DNA of 32,538 nucleotides from Verrucomicrobiota bacterium. GTDB taxonomy: Bacteria > Verrucomicrobiota > Verrucomicrobiia > Limisphaerales > AV2. The stretch is from positions 1-32,538 of the forward strand of contig QHNT01000057.1 in NCBI GenBank assembly GCA_003218515.1. The letters are read 5' to 3'. A model generated the notes under the pieces. That model saw only the letters and a program-made list of their open reading frames with translations, searched no databases and was not told the DNA's origin. Shown in pieces: positions 1 to 8,241 of this stretch; position 1 is the first letter of the stretch; every line of letters starts with the position of its first letter. Both the position numbers and the translations under genes were made by a program.

Positions 1-203
1 TGGCGGCGATTGAGAAGAAAGACTACGATGGAGCCATGGCCGGGCTGCTAAAGATCAAGCAAACCGTTACCACGGAGGAGCAGCAGATGCAATACATGGT
101 TCTCTGCCGCGAGGCGAGAGATAAATTGAACGAAGCAGCCGCGACCGACGCCAAAGCCGCTGAAGCGGTCGACGCTCTGCGCGCGATGACCAGAGGCCGC
201 TAA
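1..203 (+). CDS. C-terminal end of an unknown protein (partial)
   Basis: The window opens inside a + strand reading frame whose codons begin at position 3 and which ends with TAA at 201-203, leaving 66 visible residues. The peptide is charged and alanine-rich, with a predicted helical look (KKDYDGAMAGLLKIKQ near its start and a run of Ala, Asp and Lys later). No membrane segment or catalytic motif is visible. It is followed by a good intrinsic terminator, so it is probably the last gene of its transcript. I do not recognise the family; the upstream part would be needed. Confidence 0.6.
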   Translation, partial: AAIEKKDYDGAMAGLLKIKQTVTTEEQQMQYMVLCREARDKLNEAAATDAKAAEAVDALRAMTRGR

Positions 204-229
204 CCGGACAGTTAGCAATCATTTTCCTC

Positions 230-259
230 AAACGCCCGCTGACCAGCGAGCGTTTTTTT
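230..259 (+). terminator. Rho-independent terminator
   Basis: An 11-bp stem with one mismatch (AAACGCCCGCT at 230-240 and AGCGAGCGTTT at 245-255) closes a four-base GACC loop and runs into a T tract ending at 259. It lies 27 bases after the stop codon at 201-203, as expected for the end of that transcript. Confidence 0.8.
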
Positions 260-318
260 GTTTGGAAGTTGTGTCGGGACGCACCGGACGCCGATCTGAG
301 ATTCTTTAGTTAGAGTGA

Positions 319-417
319 TTGCCAAAAGAAATTTCCGAAATGGTGGGCGACGACCTGGGGGGTCGTCGCGGCAAACCGGCAGGTTTGCCCCACCATTTCG
401 GAAATTTCTTTTGGCAA
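319..417. repeat. Long palindrome forming a three-way junction
   Basis: Two perfectly complementary 29-base arms (319-347 and 389-417) enclose two further perfect hairpins. The first has an 8-bp stem (CGACGACC 348-355 with GGTCGTCG 361-368, loop TGGGG). The second has a 7-bp stem (GCAAACC 371-377 with GGTTTGC 382-388). Folded as DNA or RNA this is a Y-shaped three-way junction. It sits between the terminator of the partial gene and the 3' end of the leftward octahaem gene, so it could mark the 3' end of that transcript. No T tract follows on the minus strand, so simple intrinsic termination is not obvious. Confidence 0.85.
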
Positions 418-428
418 CCTGTATAGGT

Positions 429-2594
429 CTATTCTCTCAGTCGCACCGGTCTCGGATCCCGCTGGCGGACCAAGCGTTGAAACCCCTCCTGCATCGCGGT
501 GGTGTCATTCAAGCGAACCAGCGTTTGCGCCGGCAGGACCTCGTCACGCGCGGATGACATTTCTCTGCTCCACCGTTCCAAAACCGAGGCTTGAACCGAT
601 GGACGTGAATCAGGGGACACAGTGTAGTCGTAGCCACCCGGCAGGAGAGTCGGCGCTATCTGCTTCACAGACCGTTCCGCCACGCACCGAACAGCCGCGT
701 AAGGATCGTCCAAAAGCTGGGCCAGGACCGGTGGAACCCATGACCTTCCCGAAACCTGCAACGCCGGCTCCCAACTCAGGTGCCATGCCACGAGAACGCG
801 CTGCCCGGCGTCGCCGGCGAGCGCCAGCCGGACCGCATCCGCCACCGCGGTTTGGTCTTCGGACAGGTCGGGAATCGAATGGCCGTACCATCGCCCGAGT
901 TGATTGGCCGTCCAGGCGAGCGGCTTGTCCAAATGGCAGAGGTTGCAGGCATTCGGCCGACCGGTCGCAAGTTGGACTGCGACCCTGGGACTGCTCACCT
1001 GATGGCTGCGGATGGCCTTGAGCACGCCGTAAGTCGTGAACGGCATGTGGCAGTTGTAGCACAGGCTTCCCGACGAGCCGGCCTGGTGCCGCGTGTGGGC
1101 GGTCAATTGCGCCTCCTCGCGAAAGCTCCCATGACATTGAGTGCAGGCCCGGTTGTCTGTCCGGTTGCGCGCCAACTGATCGTCGGGATCGCTTGAATGC
1201 AGCGAGTGGCAAGAGAGACAGGAAAATTTCCCGCCTTTGTAACAAGGGGATTCCAGCAGCCCGTTGTATTCGCGGCCACTGACGCGGATCATCCCGTCCG
1301 ACCAGAAGAAGTCGTCGAGGAGGTCCGGACTGCGGGCAAGGTAATCCGCGAGTCCAGGTATCGTCTCGACTCGGGAAGGTCGGATGATCGGCGTGGTCCC
1401 CTCCAGATCATCGCCAGGTCGGTAGCGAAACCCCGTTTGACGCCACCTTTCCGACTTGTCGATCCATTTCATGGAATGGCAAAAACCGCAGATTTGGGCT
1501 GCCCGGACTGGCTCGATCTTTTTCGGATGAACGATCTCGCTCCGGAGGACTCGCGCGTCGGGTGTCGTGGCTTGGTTCCACTCGGCCTTGCGGGCGAGGA
1601 CGTGGTGTTGTCCCGGCCCGTGGCACGCCTCACAGGCGATGCCCAACTCGCCGGCCCGCGTTTCCATCGTGCGTCTTTCGGTGTCCACGCGCGGTTCAAT
1701 CCCCGTCGCGTGACACCGGCTGCAGACAACATTCCAGACTTCCGATCGGTGCGGGACGTCCGGCGGGCGCACAAACGTTGAGTTGCGCGGCACCCAGCGC
1801 TTTTCGGGGATCAACCAGGTGAATGGAAAACCAATCTGCATGTTGCCTGCGTCCCCCGGCACCCAAAAGACCTGCATGTGATGTGAACCGGTCACCAAAC
1901 CGACGCGAACATCGAGCGCTTCCTGGGTGTCCTCCTTTGGCTGTTGCGCATTCATTGGATCGATGACCCGGCCCCTCACCCGGCCTTCAGCCACCCTCTC
2001 CCCCTCCGAGGGGGAGAGGGACGGGGTGAGGGGCGGTTCATGGGCAGCTGGCTGTTCCTTGGGCCCCTGCTCCCGGACCTTGAAGCGCTCCTCACCTGCT
2101 CCTTTTCCTGCCCTCTCCCCGCCTTGCGGGTAGAGGGTAGCCGAAGGCCGAGAGAGCGGTAGCGCCTCTCCCTGCGCCGTAGAGGCCAGGCGCTCCACGC
2201 GCACCCAGAATTCGTTGTTCGTCCGGCTCAAGACAAATCGAACGCCTTCGTTCGTGAGCGTCACCTTGTGGAACTCAGCGCGGATCGTATCGGCAGCCGC
2301 AATTTGCGTCATCGTCCGGTGATAGCTCCGGTGCCAGCTCTCGAATTGATCCTCGTGACAGGAACGGCAGGTCTCTGAGCCGACATAACCGGCCGGTCCG
2401 CCGACGTGGGGCAGAGTGGCGGCGAAAGCTGCGCTCGTGACAGACTCCCGCGCCGCGGCGGAGGTTGAGTCATCCACTTTGGCCGGAGCGGATTCCTTTC
2501 GAGAACAGCCCAGAGCCAGCAACAACCAGCCGGTTGCCGCCAGCACACCAGGCGTGGCTGGCACTCGTCTTCGCACAAATCCGGTCAAAGGCAT
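429..2594 (-). CDS. Octahaem c-type cytochrome lipoprotein
   Basis: This 721-residue protein begins with a lipoprotein signal (lipobox LALGC, Cys30), so it should be exported and anchored by lipid. It carries eight CXXCH haem-binding motifs, starting at residues 76, 291, 321, 369, 459, 484, 512 and 550. This resembles multihaem proteins of the cytochrome c554/doubled-CXXCH type, which carry electrons in the periplasm or at the outer surface. The last 160 residues contain no haem motif and look HEAT-like. It starts 12 bases after the stop of the upstream PHM-like gene and is the last gene of a three-gene operon. Residues of about 147-210 (codons at 1967-2156) are encoded by two palindromic repeat units that keep the frame open, so this low-complexity stretch between haems 1 and 2 is probably not ancestral. 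The electron donor and acceptor are unknown; a reductase function is possible but not shown. Confidence 0.88.
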   Translation of the reverse strand: MPLTGFVRRRVPATPGVLAATGWLLLALGCSRKESAPAKVDDSTSAAARESVTSAAFAATLPHVGGPAGYVGSETCRSCHEDQFESWHRSYHRTMTQIAAADTIRAEFHKVTLTNEGVRFVLSRTNNEFWVRVERLASTAQGEALPLSRPSATLYPQGGERAGKGAGEERFKVREQGPKEQPAAHEPPLTPSLSPSEGERVAEGRVRGRVIDPMNAQQPKEDTQEALDVRVGLVTGSHHMQVFWVPGDAGNMQIGFPFTWLIPEKRWVPRNSTFVRPPDVPHRSEVWNVVCSRCHATGIEPRVDTERRTMETRAGELGIACEACHGPGQHHVLARKAEWNQATTPDARVLRSEIVHPKKIEPVRAAQICGFCHSMKWIDKSERWRQTGFRYRPGDDLEGTTPIIRPSRVETIPGLADYLARSPDLLDDFFWSDGMIRVSGREYNGLLESPCYKGGKFSCLSCHSLHSSDPDDQLARNRTDNRACTQCHGSFREEAQLTAHTRHQAGSSGSLCYNCHMPFTTYGVLKAIRSHQVSSPRVAVQLATGRPNACNLCHLDKPLAWTANQLGRWYGHSIPDLSEDQTAVADAVRLALAGDAGQRVLVAWHLSWEPALQVSGRSWVPPVLAQLLDDPYAAVRCVAERSVKQIAPTLLPGGYDYTVSPDSRPSVQASVLERWSREMSSARDEVLPAQTLVRLNDTTAMQEGFQRLVRQRDPRPVRLRE
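1967..2156. repeat. Inverted pair of palindromic repeats inside the octahaem gene
   Basis: Unit 1 (1972-2033) has a 10-bp outer stem (CCCCTCACCC with GGGTGAGGGG) and a perfect 13-bp inner stem (1994-2006 with 2008-2020). Unit 2 (2111-2137) has a 12-bp stem with one mismatch around a CTT loop. The two units are inverted copies of each other: bases 1981-2003 match the reverse complement of 2128-2150 at about 19 of 22 positions. The arrangement resembles a paired REP element (BIME). The whole segment lies in the coding region without stop codon or frame change. A degenerate relative of unit 1 is at 31304-31359. Confidence 0.8.
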
Positions 2595-2606
2595 AAAGAC
2601 CGGGGA

Positions 2607-4328
2607 TTAGGGCTTGGACTCGGCTTTCGCTTTGACAATTCGAGCCAGCATCTCGCGCACGCCGGGGTCCTTCGGGTTCTTGTTCAGCGCGGCCTTCAAG
2701 TGCACCTCAGCCTGATCGAGATTCTGTTCTTCGATGCTGACCGAACCGAGTCCAACGTCGGCTTTATAAAAACCCGGATTGACGCGCAACTCGCGTTCGA
2801 ATTCCGCACGCGCTTCCGGGAATTGTTGTTCGTCGAAAAGGATCAGGCCGAGATAGTAGTGGGCCTCGGACTGACCGGGATTGAGTTCCAAAGCGGTCCG
2901 AAAATGGAGCGCGGCGGCGGCCGTTTGCCCGAGCGGGCCCAACACCTTCCCCAGCGCCACGTGAGAAGGGGCATCGTCCGGGTGCGCCCGGAGGAAATTC
3001 TCGTAAAACCCGGCGGTCTCGCGTGAATCCATGAGCCTCTTTTCGCGTTGCAGAATCGCCAGATCGTTCGCGTGGTCTGGCAAAAGCTGGAACCACAGTT
3101 CTCCCATTTCGTCTGTGCTTTGCGGTCCGAAGATGACACGCCGCGGCGGGTGGTTCGGATTGCGAATGTTGGCGGCCGAATTGTCGTAGCTGATCGAGCA
3201 CTCCAACCGGGCGCCCCGCGGCAGGTGGACCGGCTGTTGGTAGCGATACTCCTCCTGCCAGTTGAAGTCCCAGCGCGGAATCCACAGCAACGAGCGGGAC
3301 GCGCCGTCAGGAAACGTTGCGTTGAACCGTACTTCGCGCGCCAGATAATGGGCGTGGGGCATGACCGCCAACAGTTCCACGTTCGATGGCAATTCAAAGC
3401 TCCGTGTCACGGTATAATTCGTCGCGCCGGCGGGAATGTCGATGAGCTGGGCAGTCAAACCCATCAGAAACGGGGTTTTACTCGGACGGACATCCGTGAA
3501 GTAAAAACCGACCTCGGGTTGGATTGATTCTCGTTTGCCTGTGCGCTGCATGTGCATCTGGAGCACCAGATCGCTGCCTGCCTCAAGTACCCAGGTCAAT
3601 TCGGGCGGATTCCGCCGCGGCTGCCGGCCTGGCACCCAGCCCAGGAGATGACCGGGCGGGTGCCTGGCTGGAACGTTCATCCCGCTGAAGCCGGGCTCCG
3701 GGTCCCGTTCATCCAGTTGGCGGCATTGCCCGGTGCGGTCAAACAGAATGCGAACGTGGTGGACGCTCTGGCTGCCAGGTCGAAACTCGAACGCCTGCAC
3801 GAAACGGTTTGAGGCAAGCGGCAAGGGCACGACAAAGTTGCGATAAAGGTCCGGGCCGTCCGGGCCGAGTTCATACGGCTCAGACATCCGCACGACGAGG
3901 TCCGGCTGGCCCAGTTGCCAACCCGCAGGGAAAGTCGGGCACGGCGGCAAATCGACGGTGTTGCCTTCCAAAGCGCCGCCGGCGAGCCAGCCTTGAAAAA
4001 GTTGGACTTCCCCATCGCTCATCCGCCGCGAGTCCATCAACTCCCCATGCCCGGGCGCGGGCAGCCAGGGCGGCATGATACGCTGGGCCGTGACCTCCGC
4101 CAATTCTTTACCGCGTTTGCGGGCATCGGCGTAACGCAGGAGGGAAAATGGGCCGACCCCGCCCGGACGATGACACGGGGCACAGTGACTGAAGACGACT
4201 GGCGCCAGATCGCGACTAAAGGTGATTTCACCGGCGCCGGCGGATTTCGCGGTGCCGGTCTCTGCAGCGATTGCCGTCGCAGTCCCAACGGCCGCAACCA
4301 TGGAAGCCACAAGATTAGATAACCGCAT
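2607..4328 (-). CDS. Cytochrome c / PHM-like copper monooxygenase / TPR protein
   Basis: I place the start at 4328 because translation from there gives a clean signal peptide (MRLSNLVASMVAAV); a longer frame from 4379 would overlap the upstream gene and put 17 unlikely residues in front. The 573-residue product has a single haem site (CAPCH, residues 49-53) in a cytochrome c domain. Next comes a region like copper type II ascorbate-dependent monooxygenases (PHM), with candidate copper ligands His190-His191, His259 in QMHMQ, and His325/His327 in MPHAHY. Three or so TPR repeats occupy about residues 450-573. It is probably an exported oxidase or monooxygenase with its own electron-carrying haem. 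Its substrate cannot be read from the sequence. It lies between the CRTAC1 gene and the octahaem gene in one operon. Confidence 0.82.
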   Translation of the reverse strand: MRLSNLVASMVAAVGTATAIAAETGTAKSAGAGEITFSRDLAPVVFSHCAPCHRPGGVGPFSLLRYADARKRGKELAEVTAQRIMPPWLPAPGHGELMDSRRMSDGEVQLFQGWLAGGALEGNTVDLPPCPTFPAGWQLGQPDLVVRMSEPYELGPDGPDLYRNFVVPLPLASNRFVQAFEFRPGSQSVHHVRILFDRTGQCRQLDERDPEPGFSGMNVPARHPPGHLLGWVPGRQPRRNPPELTWVLEAGSDLVLQMHMQRTGKRESIQPEVGFYFTDVRPSKTPFLMGLTAQLIDIPAGATNYTVTRSFELPSNVELLAVMPHAHYLAREVRFNATFPDGASRSLLWIPRWDFNWQEEYRYQQPVHLPRGARLECSISYDNSAANIRNPNHPPRRVIFGPQSTDEMGELWFQLLPDHANDLAILQREKRLMDSRETAGFYENFLRAHPDDAPSHVALGKVLGPLGQTAAAALHFRTALELNPGQSEAHYYLGLILFDEQQFPEARAEFERELRVNPGFYKADVGLGSVSIEEQNLDQAEVHLKAALNKNPKDPGVREMLARIVKAKAESKP

Positions 4329-4362
4329 GGCACTCGGACAATAGCTCCACTTGTCCTGTGTG

Positions 4363-6711
4363 TCACCGCTGAATCCCATTCTCCGCCGGAGCGAGAATGT
4401 TGTGATAGCGATTCACTGCCGCTTCGCGAAGGGTCAACGTCTGACCATTCGGCCATCGTATCTCGACGCTGTCCACCCGCTTCGCTTTGCCCAAGCCAAA
4501 ATGCACTGTGTCGCCGTGTTGCGATCGGTAGGAATCTCCGGTCACGATTTGCTGCGCCGTGGTTCTGCCGGAATAACGCAAAATAACCCGCGCGCCGACA
4601 GGCGATAGGCCGTTGCCCTGCTCACGAAATCGGAAGCCGATCCAGTTGCCGGGTTCTTCCAATGTATTCTTGAATATACGCAAGGTTTGTTTCAGTTCCG
4701 GCCATTCTTCGAACGTGGTAAGGAGCAGGTCCACGCGGCCATCGCCATCAAGATCGTCGGCCACGACGTCGCGCGAGTCTGCTTCGAGCGCCACTCCCAT
4801 GAGATGACCCACCTCGAGAAACGACGCACCCTGTCGGTTGAGATAGAGGCGGTTCTTTTCGTACCCGCCAAACGAGTATCCGCGTCCGCGGGTTCGCGAC
4901 ATTTTTGCGCTGAAGTACGCAGCCAGGACCAAATCCTCTTTTGAAGAACCGACGTACGCGTCGTGCAACCAGACCTCGGTTTCGTAGTCGCGGACGGATT
5001 GTTTTGTCTCGTGGCCGTTGGCAATGTAAACGTCGGGAAAACCATCGTTGTCGAAATCGAACGCACTGCAGCCCCAGGACCAACCGGAGCGCGCGATGGA
5101 ATCGTTGAGCGTCGTTTGCTCGAACCCCCCATCGGGCCGCGCGAGGTAGAGCCGGTTCCCGAATGCCACGCGCGAACGCATCGTGTGGTCTTCGAGAATC
5201 CCCGGCCGCCACAAATCGAGATGTTCCAAACGGTCCGCGACGGGCGAATTCATTCCAATCATCAGAATGTCAAGTCGTCCGTCCGCGTTGAAGTCCGTCA
5301 ACGCGTGTGCCATGCCGAACGCATGAGGCTCGGCGACCCACTCGCGAGTGACGTCGCTGAAATGACCGCGACCGTCGTTCCGGTAAAGATCAACGCCCGC
5401 AAAATCGCTGACGACCAGTAAATCCAGGTTCCCGTCGTCGTTCAGATCGACGAACGAGGCGCTGTAAGTGCGCCGCCTGCGTTTCTTCTCCAACCCCGCA
5501 GCCGGGGTCGCGTCCGTGAAATTGCCATGCCCGTCGTTCAGCAACAGGTACGCAGGATTGCCATCGTTGGCGTCATAATACGGCGTCGGCATCTGGCCGC
5601 GCATGTAGGGGACCTTGTATTGGCCGATGAACACATCGAGGTCGCCGTCGCCGTCGATGTCGCCGCACGTCAGCGCTTGTGCATATTTCAAATGGGGGTT
5701 GACTGACCAGACCCGGCGGCCCGGCTCGTCAAAGGTCCCTTTGGACGAGCCTTTGAACAGGACCAGCCCATCGAACGTCGCGCAAAGGAAATCGGCGACG
5801 CCGTCTCCGTCGAAGTCCGCAACGGCGCCGGTGAAAATCAATCCGGGCGGGTATTTGCACAGCGACTGTGGTTCGTAGCGATCTTCACCACGCCGGTGAT
5901 AAACCAGGTTCTTTGCCGCGAGGATGATTTCCGAGAGACCATCGCCGTCCAGGTCGTAAAGGATCAGCGGGTCGATGAAGTAGGACTTGTCGGGGGGCGT
6001 GATTTGCGCGGCCAGAATCTGCCGGAAGGCCGGTTCGCCGCGCCGCGTCTTGACGGTCAGGTGACTGGCGTCAATTCGTTTGATGGCAGTCGGCTCTTCA
6101 TCCGACTGCTTCGGCGCCCAATCCACAACGAGGTCCCCCTCCAGAACTGCGCGTTCCGCGCGCGCCTCGTTGGTCAGCTGCGCTGAAAAATAAAAATGGC
6201 TTTGCCGGGCCCTCCCGGCTTCGTCCGTGTCGAATCGGTTGTGCCGAAATTCGATGTGCGCGAGTTCCCAGCCGGCGCGTTGTGATTGCTCAAGGAACCG
6301 GTCCCACTGCGGCTCAGACCATTGGGGGCCGACGCCGGTCGGCTCGCGCAGTTCGATGCCGTTCGCGAGCTTTTGCGGTGGACTGAAATTGCCGGGGACA
6401 AGTTCGCCGAGCTGAAAAGACTGGAGGACGCTGAATTTGTTGGTCGCGGCGTTAAGCGAATCCCAGAGCGACTCGAAGACGCGTGCGCATTCCTCGGCGA
6501 GAATCTCCTTCGCCCAAACAGTTTTATTCAACTCGTTTTCTTTTGCTTCGAGCGCCGTGAATTGATTGACGAGTTGCTGACTGACCGGGCCGGCAATATT
6601 GGTGGAACTGTCGGCGGACGGAGCCGCGCGCCTGCGCGCGATCACGAGCGTCGCGCAGAAGAGCAGGAGAATGAACACGCCGGCGAGGAATTTGTGAAAG
6701 GAGCGGCTCAT
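4363..6711 (-). CDS. CRTAC1-family FG-GAP/VCBS beta-propeller protein with ASPIC/UnbV domain
   Basis: The 782-residue product has an N-terminal hydrophobic signal or anchor (about residues 8-25), then an unassigned 200-residue region, then at least seven calcium-binding FG-GAP/VCBS loops of the D-x-D-x-D-G type (for example DLDGDGLSE, DIDGDGDLD, DFDNDGFPD, DLDGDGRVD). It ends with an ASPIC/UnbV domain (GARVILRYSG, then a QHGDTVHFGLG motif). Such proteins are exported beta-propellers often met in Verrucomicrobia, Planctomycetes and Acidobacteria, usually of unknown role and thought to bind partners or surfaces. It is the first gene of the leftward operon, 34 bases before the PHM-like gene, which suggests a shared extracytoplasmic function with the two haem proteins. 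Confidence 0.88.
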   Translation of the reverse strand: MSRSFHKFLAGVFILLLFCATLVIARRRAAPSADSSTNIAGPVSQQLVNQFTALEAKENELNKTVWAKEILAEECARVFESLWDSLNAATNKFSVLQSFQLGELVPGNFSPPQKLANGIELREPTGVGPQWSEPQWDRFLEQSQRAGWELAHIEFRHNRFDTDEAGRARQSHFYFSAQLTNEARAERAVLEGDLVVDWAPKQSDEEPTAIKRIDASHLTVKTRRGEPAFRQILAAQITPPDKSYFIDPLILYDLDGDGLSEIILAAKNLVYHRRGEDRYEPQSLCKYPPGLIFTGAVADFDGDGVADFLCATFDGLVLFKGSSKGTFDEPGRRVWSVNPHLKYAQALTCGDIDGDGDLDVFIGQYKVPYMRGQMPTPYYDANDGNPAYLLLNDGHGNFTDATPAAGLEKKRRRRTYSASFVDLNDDGNLDLLVVSDFAGVDLYRNDGRGHFSDVTREWVAEPHAFGMAHALTDFNADGRLDILMIGMNSPVADRLEHLDLWRPGILEDHTMRSRVAFGNRLYLARPDGGFEQTTLNDSIARSGWSWGCSAFDFDNDGFPDVYIANGHETKQSVRDYETEVWLHDAYVGSSKEDLVLAAYFSAKMSRTRGRGYSFGGYEKNRLYLNRQGASFLEVGHLMGVALEADSRDVVADDLDGDGRVDLLLTTFEEWPELKQTLRIFKNTLEEPGNWIGFRFREQGNGLSPVGARVILRYSGRTTAQQIVTGDSYRSQHGDTVHFGLGKAKRVDSVEIRWPNGQTLTLREAAVNRYHNILAPAENGIQR

Positions 6712-7096
6712 GCGGCGAAAGATTAGCGCGGCGCCGTTCGGGTGTCATCTGGCGAATCCCGTGTCCGGCTAGGATCGAGAGTGCGGGGAGGTCCTGGATA
6801 ATGACGAAACCCGAATGACGAATGCCAAAAGAATACCGAAATCCAAATGGCCAACGGCGCGCGGCGGCTCCTGAGTCGCTGCTTCGGATTTCGATTCGGG
6901 TTTCATTCGCCATTCGCGATTCCAATTTTAATGCTGAATTTCTTACGGGTGTGCGCGCAGACGCACAGTTTTCAACGGCTTGGTTTCCCGGTTAACCTCC
7001 CGGTGTGACACGGGTTCCGGCAATCCGCCCGAGGGGAATAACCGATTGCATTTGGGCCTCGGATTCGTAACCTGTGACGCTTAATTAACCGTTGAA
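6712..7096. other. Divergent intergenic region with a relic inverted repeat
   Basis: This 385-base stretch separates the leftward redox operon from the rightward envelope run and should hold both promoters. I see no convincing -35/-10 pair. Bases 6801-6925 are a degraded inverted repeat built of GAA-rich units: GAAACCCGAAT at 6806-6816 is complementary to ATTCGGGTTTC at 6894-6904, with further looser GAATG and GAAATCC words on both sides. The segment carries short open frames that I regard as chance. Confidence 0.5.
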
Positions 7097-8239
7097 ATGC
7101 GACAGTTTTTGACCATTGCGAGCAACGCGTTCATGGAATTGGTCCGGCAGCCGGTTTTTTTGCTGTTGATGACGTGCTCGGCCGTGTTCAATGTTTTTCT
7201 GGCCACGGTCCCTTACTTCGGCTTCGGTGACGACCCCAAACTGGTCAAGGACAGCACGCTGGCTGTGATGTTGCTGTCCGGGTTGTTTGGGGCGGTGTTG
7301 AACGCGTCGGCGTCCGTGGCGCACGAGATACGGTCCGGCACGGCGCTGGCGGTGCTGGCGAAACCGGTCGGGCGCGCCCAATTTCTGCTGGCCAAATATG
7401 TGGGCCTGGCCGCGGCGCTGGCCGTGCTGACTTATGTGAACGCGCTCAGCGCGCTGCTCGCCAGCCGGATGGCCTACGACGCTTACGGCGACGCGGACAC
7501 GCGGGCTTTCGGAATTTTCTGTGGAGCCCTGGCGCTCGGCCATGTCGCGGCCGGATTCATCAACTATTTTTTGCGGCGCCCGTTTGTTGCGAACGCGGTG
7601 CTGGCCGTGGTCATCATGGCCACGCTGGCATTCGTGGTGATCGTGAACTTCACCAAAACCACCAACCGGTTTGGCTATTCTCCAAACGAGGTGGACTGGC
7701 GGCTGGTGCCGGCGGCGATTCTGATTCTGTTCGCGTTGCTGGTGCTGGCCGGCCTGGCGCTGGCCTGCTCCACGCGATTTGAAATGATCCCGACCCTGGC
7801 CATCTGCACCGGCATCTTCCTGCTCGGATTGATGTCCGACTACTTGTTTGGCCGGCTCGCCGAGCCGGTCTGGATGGCGAGCCTGCCGGCGGAACTGAAC
7901 AACCCGCTGTTGGAAGGAGATCAGAAAAAGTTATTGAATGAAATCGTGGAAAAATACGACAAGGACAAGGACGGTCGGCTCGATCTGGTCGAGCAGAAAG
8001 CGCTAAAACCGGAGGACAAACAGCGGTTAAGTCAGGCTGGCATGGGAGGCCGCTGGTGGGCTTCCCTGCTTTACACCGTCGTGCCGAATTGGCAGCTTTT
8101 CTGGCTCGCCGATGCCCTCGAGGGGAAGAATAAAATTCCGTGGAGTTACGTGGGCCGGGCGTTTGGATACGTCATCGGTTACCTCGGGGCTTCGCTGGCG
8201 TTGGGACTGGTGCTGTTTGAAGAGCGGGAACTGAGCTGA
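7097..8239 (+). CDS. ABC-2 type permease with an EF-hand loop
   Basis: The 380-residue protein has about eight hydrophobic segments: near residues 20-42, 54-78, 95-124, 137-158, 162-184, 203-226, 231-253 and 350-375. Its N-terminal arrangement (MRQFLTIASNAFMELVRQP) is typical of ABC-2 permeases. Between the last two segments is a perfect 12-residue EF-hand loop, DKDKDGRLDLVE (residues 288-299), with Asp at positions 1, 3, 5 and 9, Gly at 6 and Glu at 12. This is unusual in a permease and suggests calcium binding. No ATPase gene is adjacent; the ATPase at 14265 in the same run is the natural partner. Its stop is two bases before the next start, implying co-translation. Confidence 0.82.
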   Translation: MRQFLTIASNAFMELVRQPVFLLLMTCSAVFNVFLATVPYFGFGDDPKLVKDSTLAVMLLSGLFGAVLNASASVAHEIRSGTALAVLAKPVGRAQFLLAKYVGLAAALAVLTYVNALSALLASRMAYDAYGDADTRAFGIFCGALALGHVAAGFINYFLRRPFVANAVLAVVIMATLAFVVIVNFTKTTNRFGYSPNEVDWRLVPAAILILFALLVLAGLALACSTRFEMIPTLAICTGIFLLGLMSDYLFGRLAEPVWMASLPAELNNPLLEGDQKKLLNEIVEKYDKDKDGRLDLVEQKALKPEDKQRLSQAGMGGRWWASLLYTVVPNWQLFWLADALEGKNKIPWSYVGRAFGYVIGYLGASLALGLVLFEERELS

Positions 8240-8241
8240 AC

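Noticed and set aside
610-1245. Long open frames overlapping the octahaem gene in other frames
   Set aside because: They are Arg/Pro-rich shadows typical of GC-rich DNA; the octahaem frame has eight haem motifs and a lipobox.
7043-7072. Weak promoter-like TTGCAT with a poor -10 before the permease gene
   Set aside because: The -10 hexamer does not resemble TATAAT, and the match is no better than chance.
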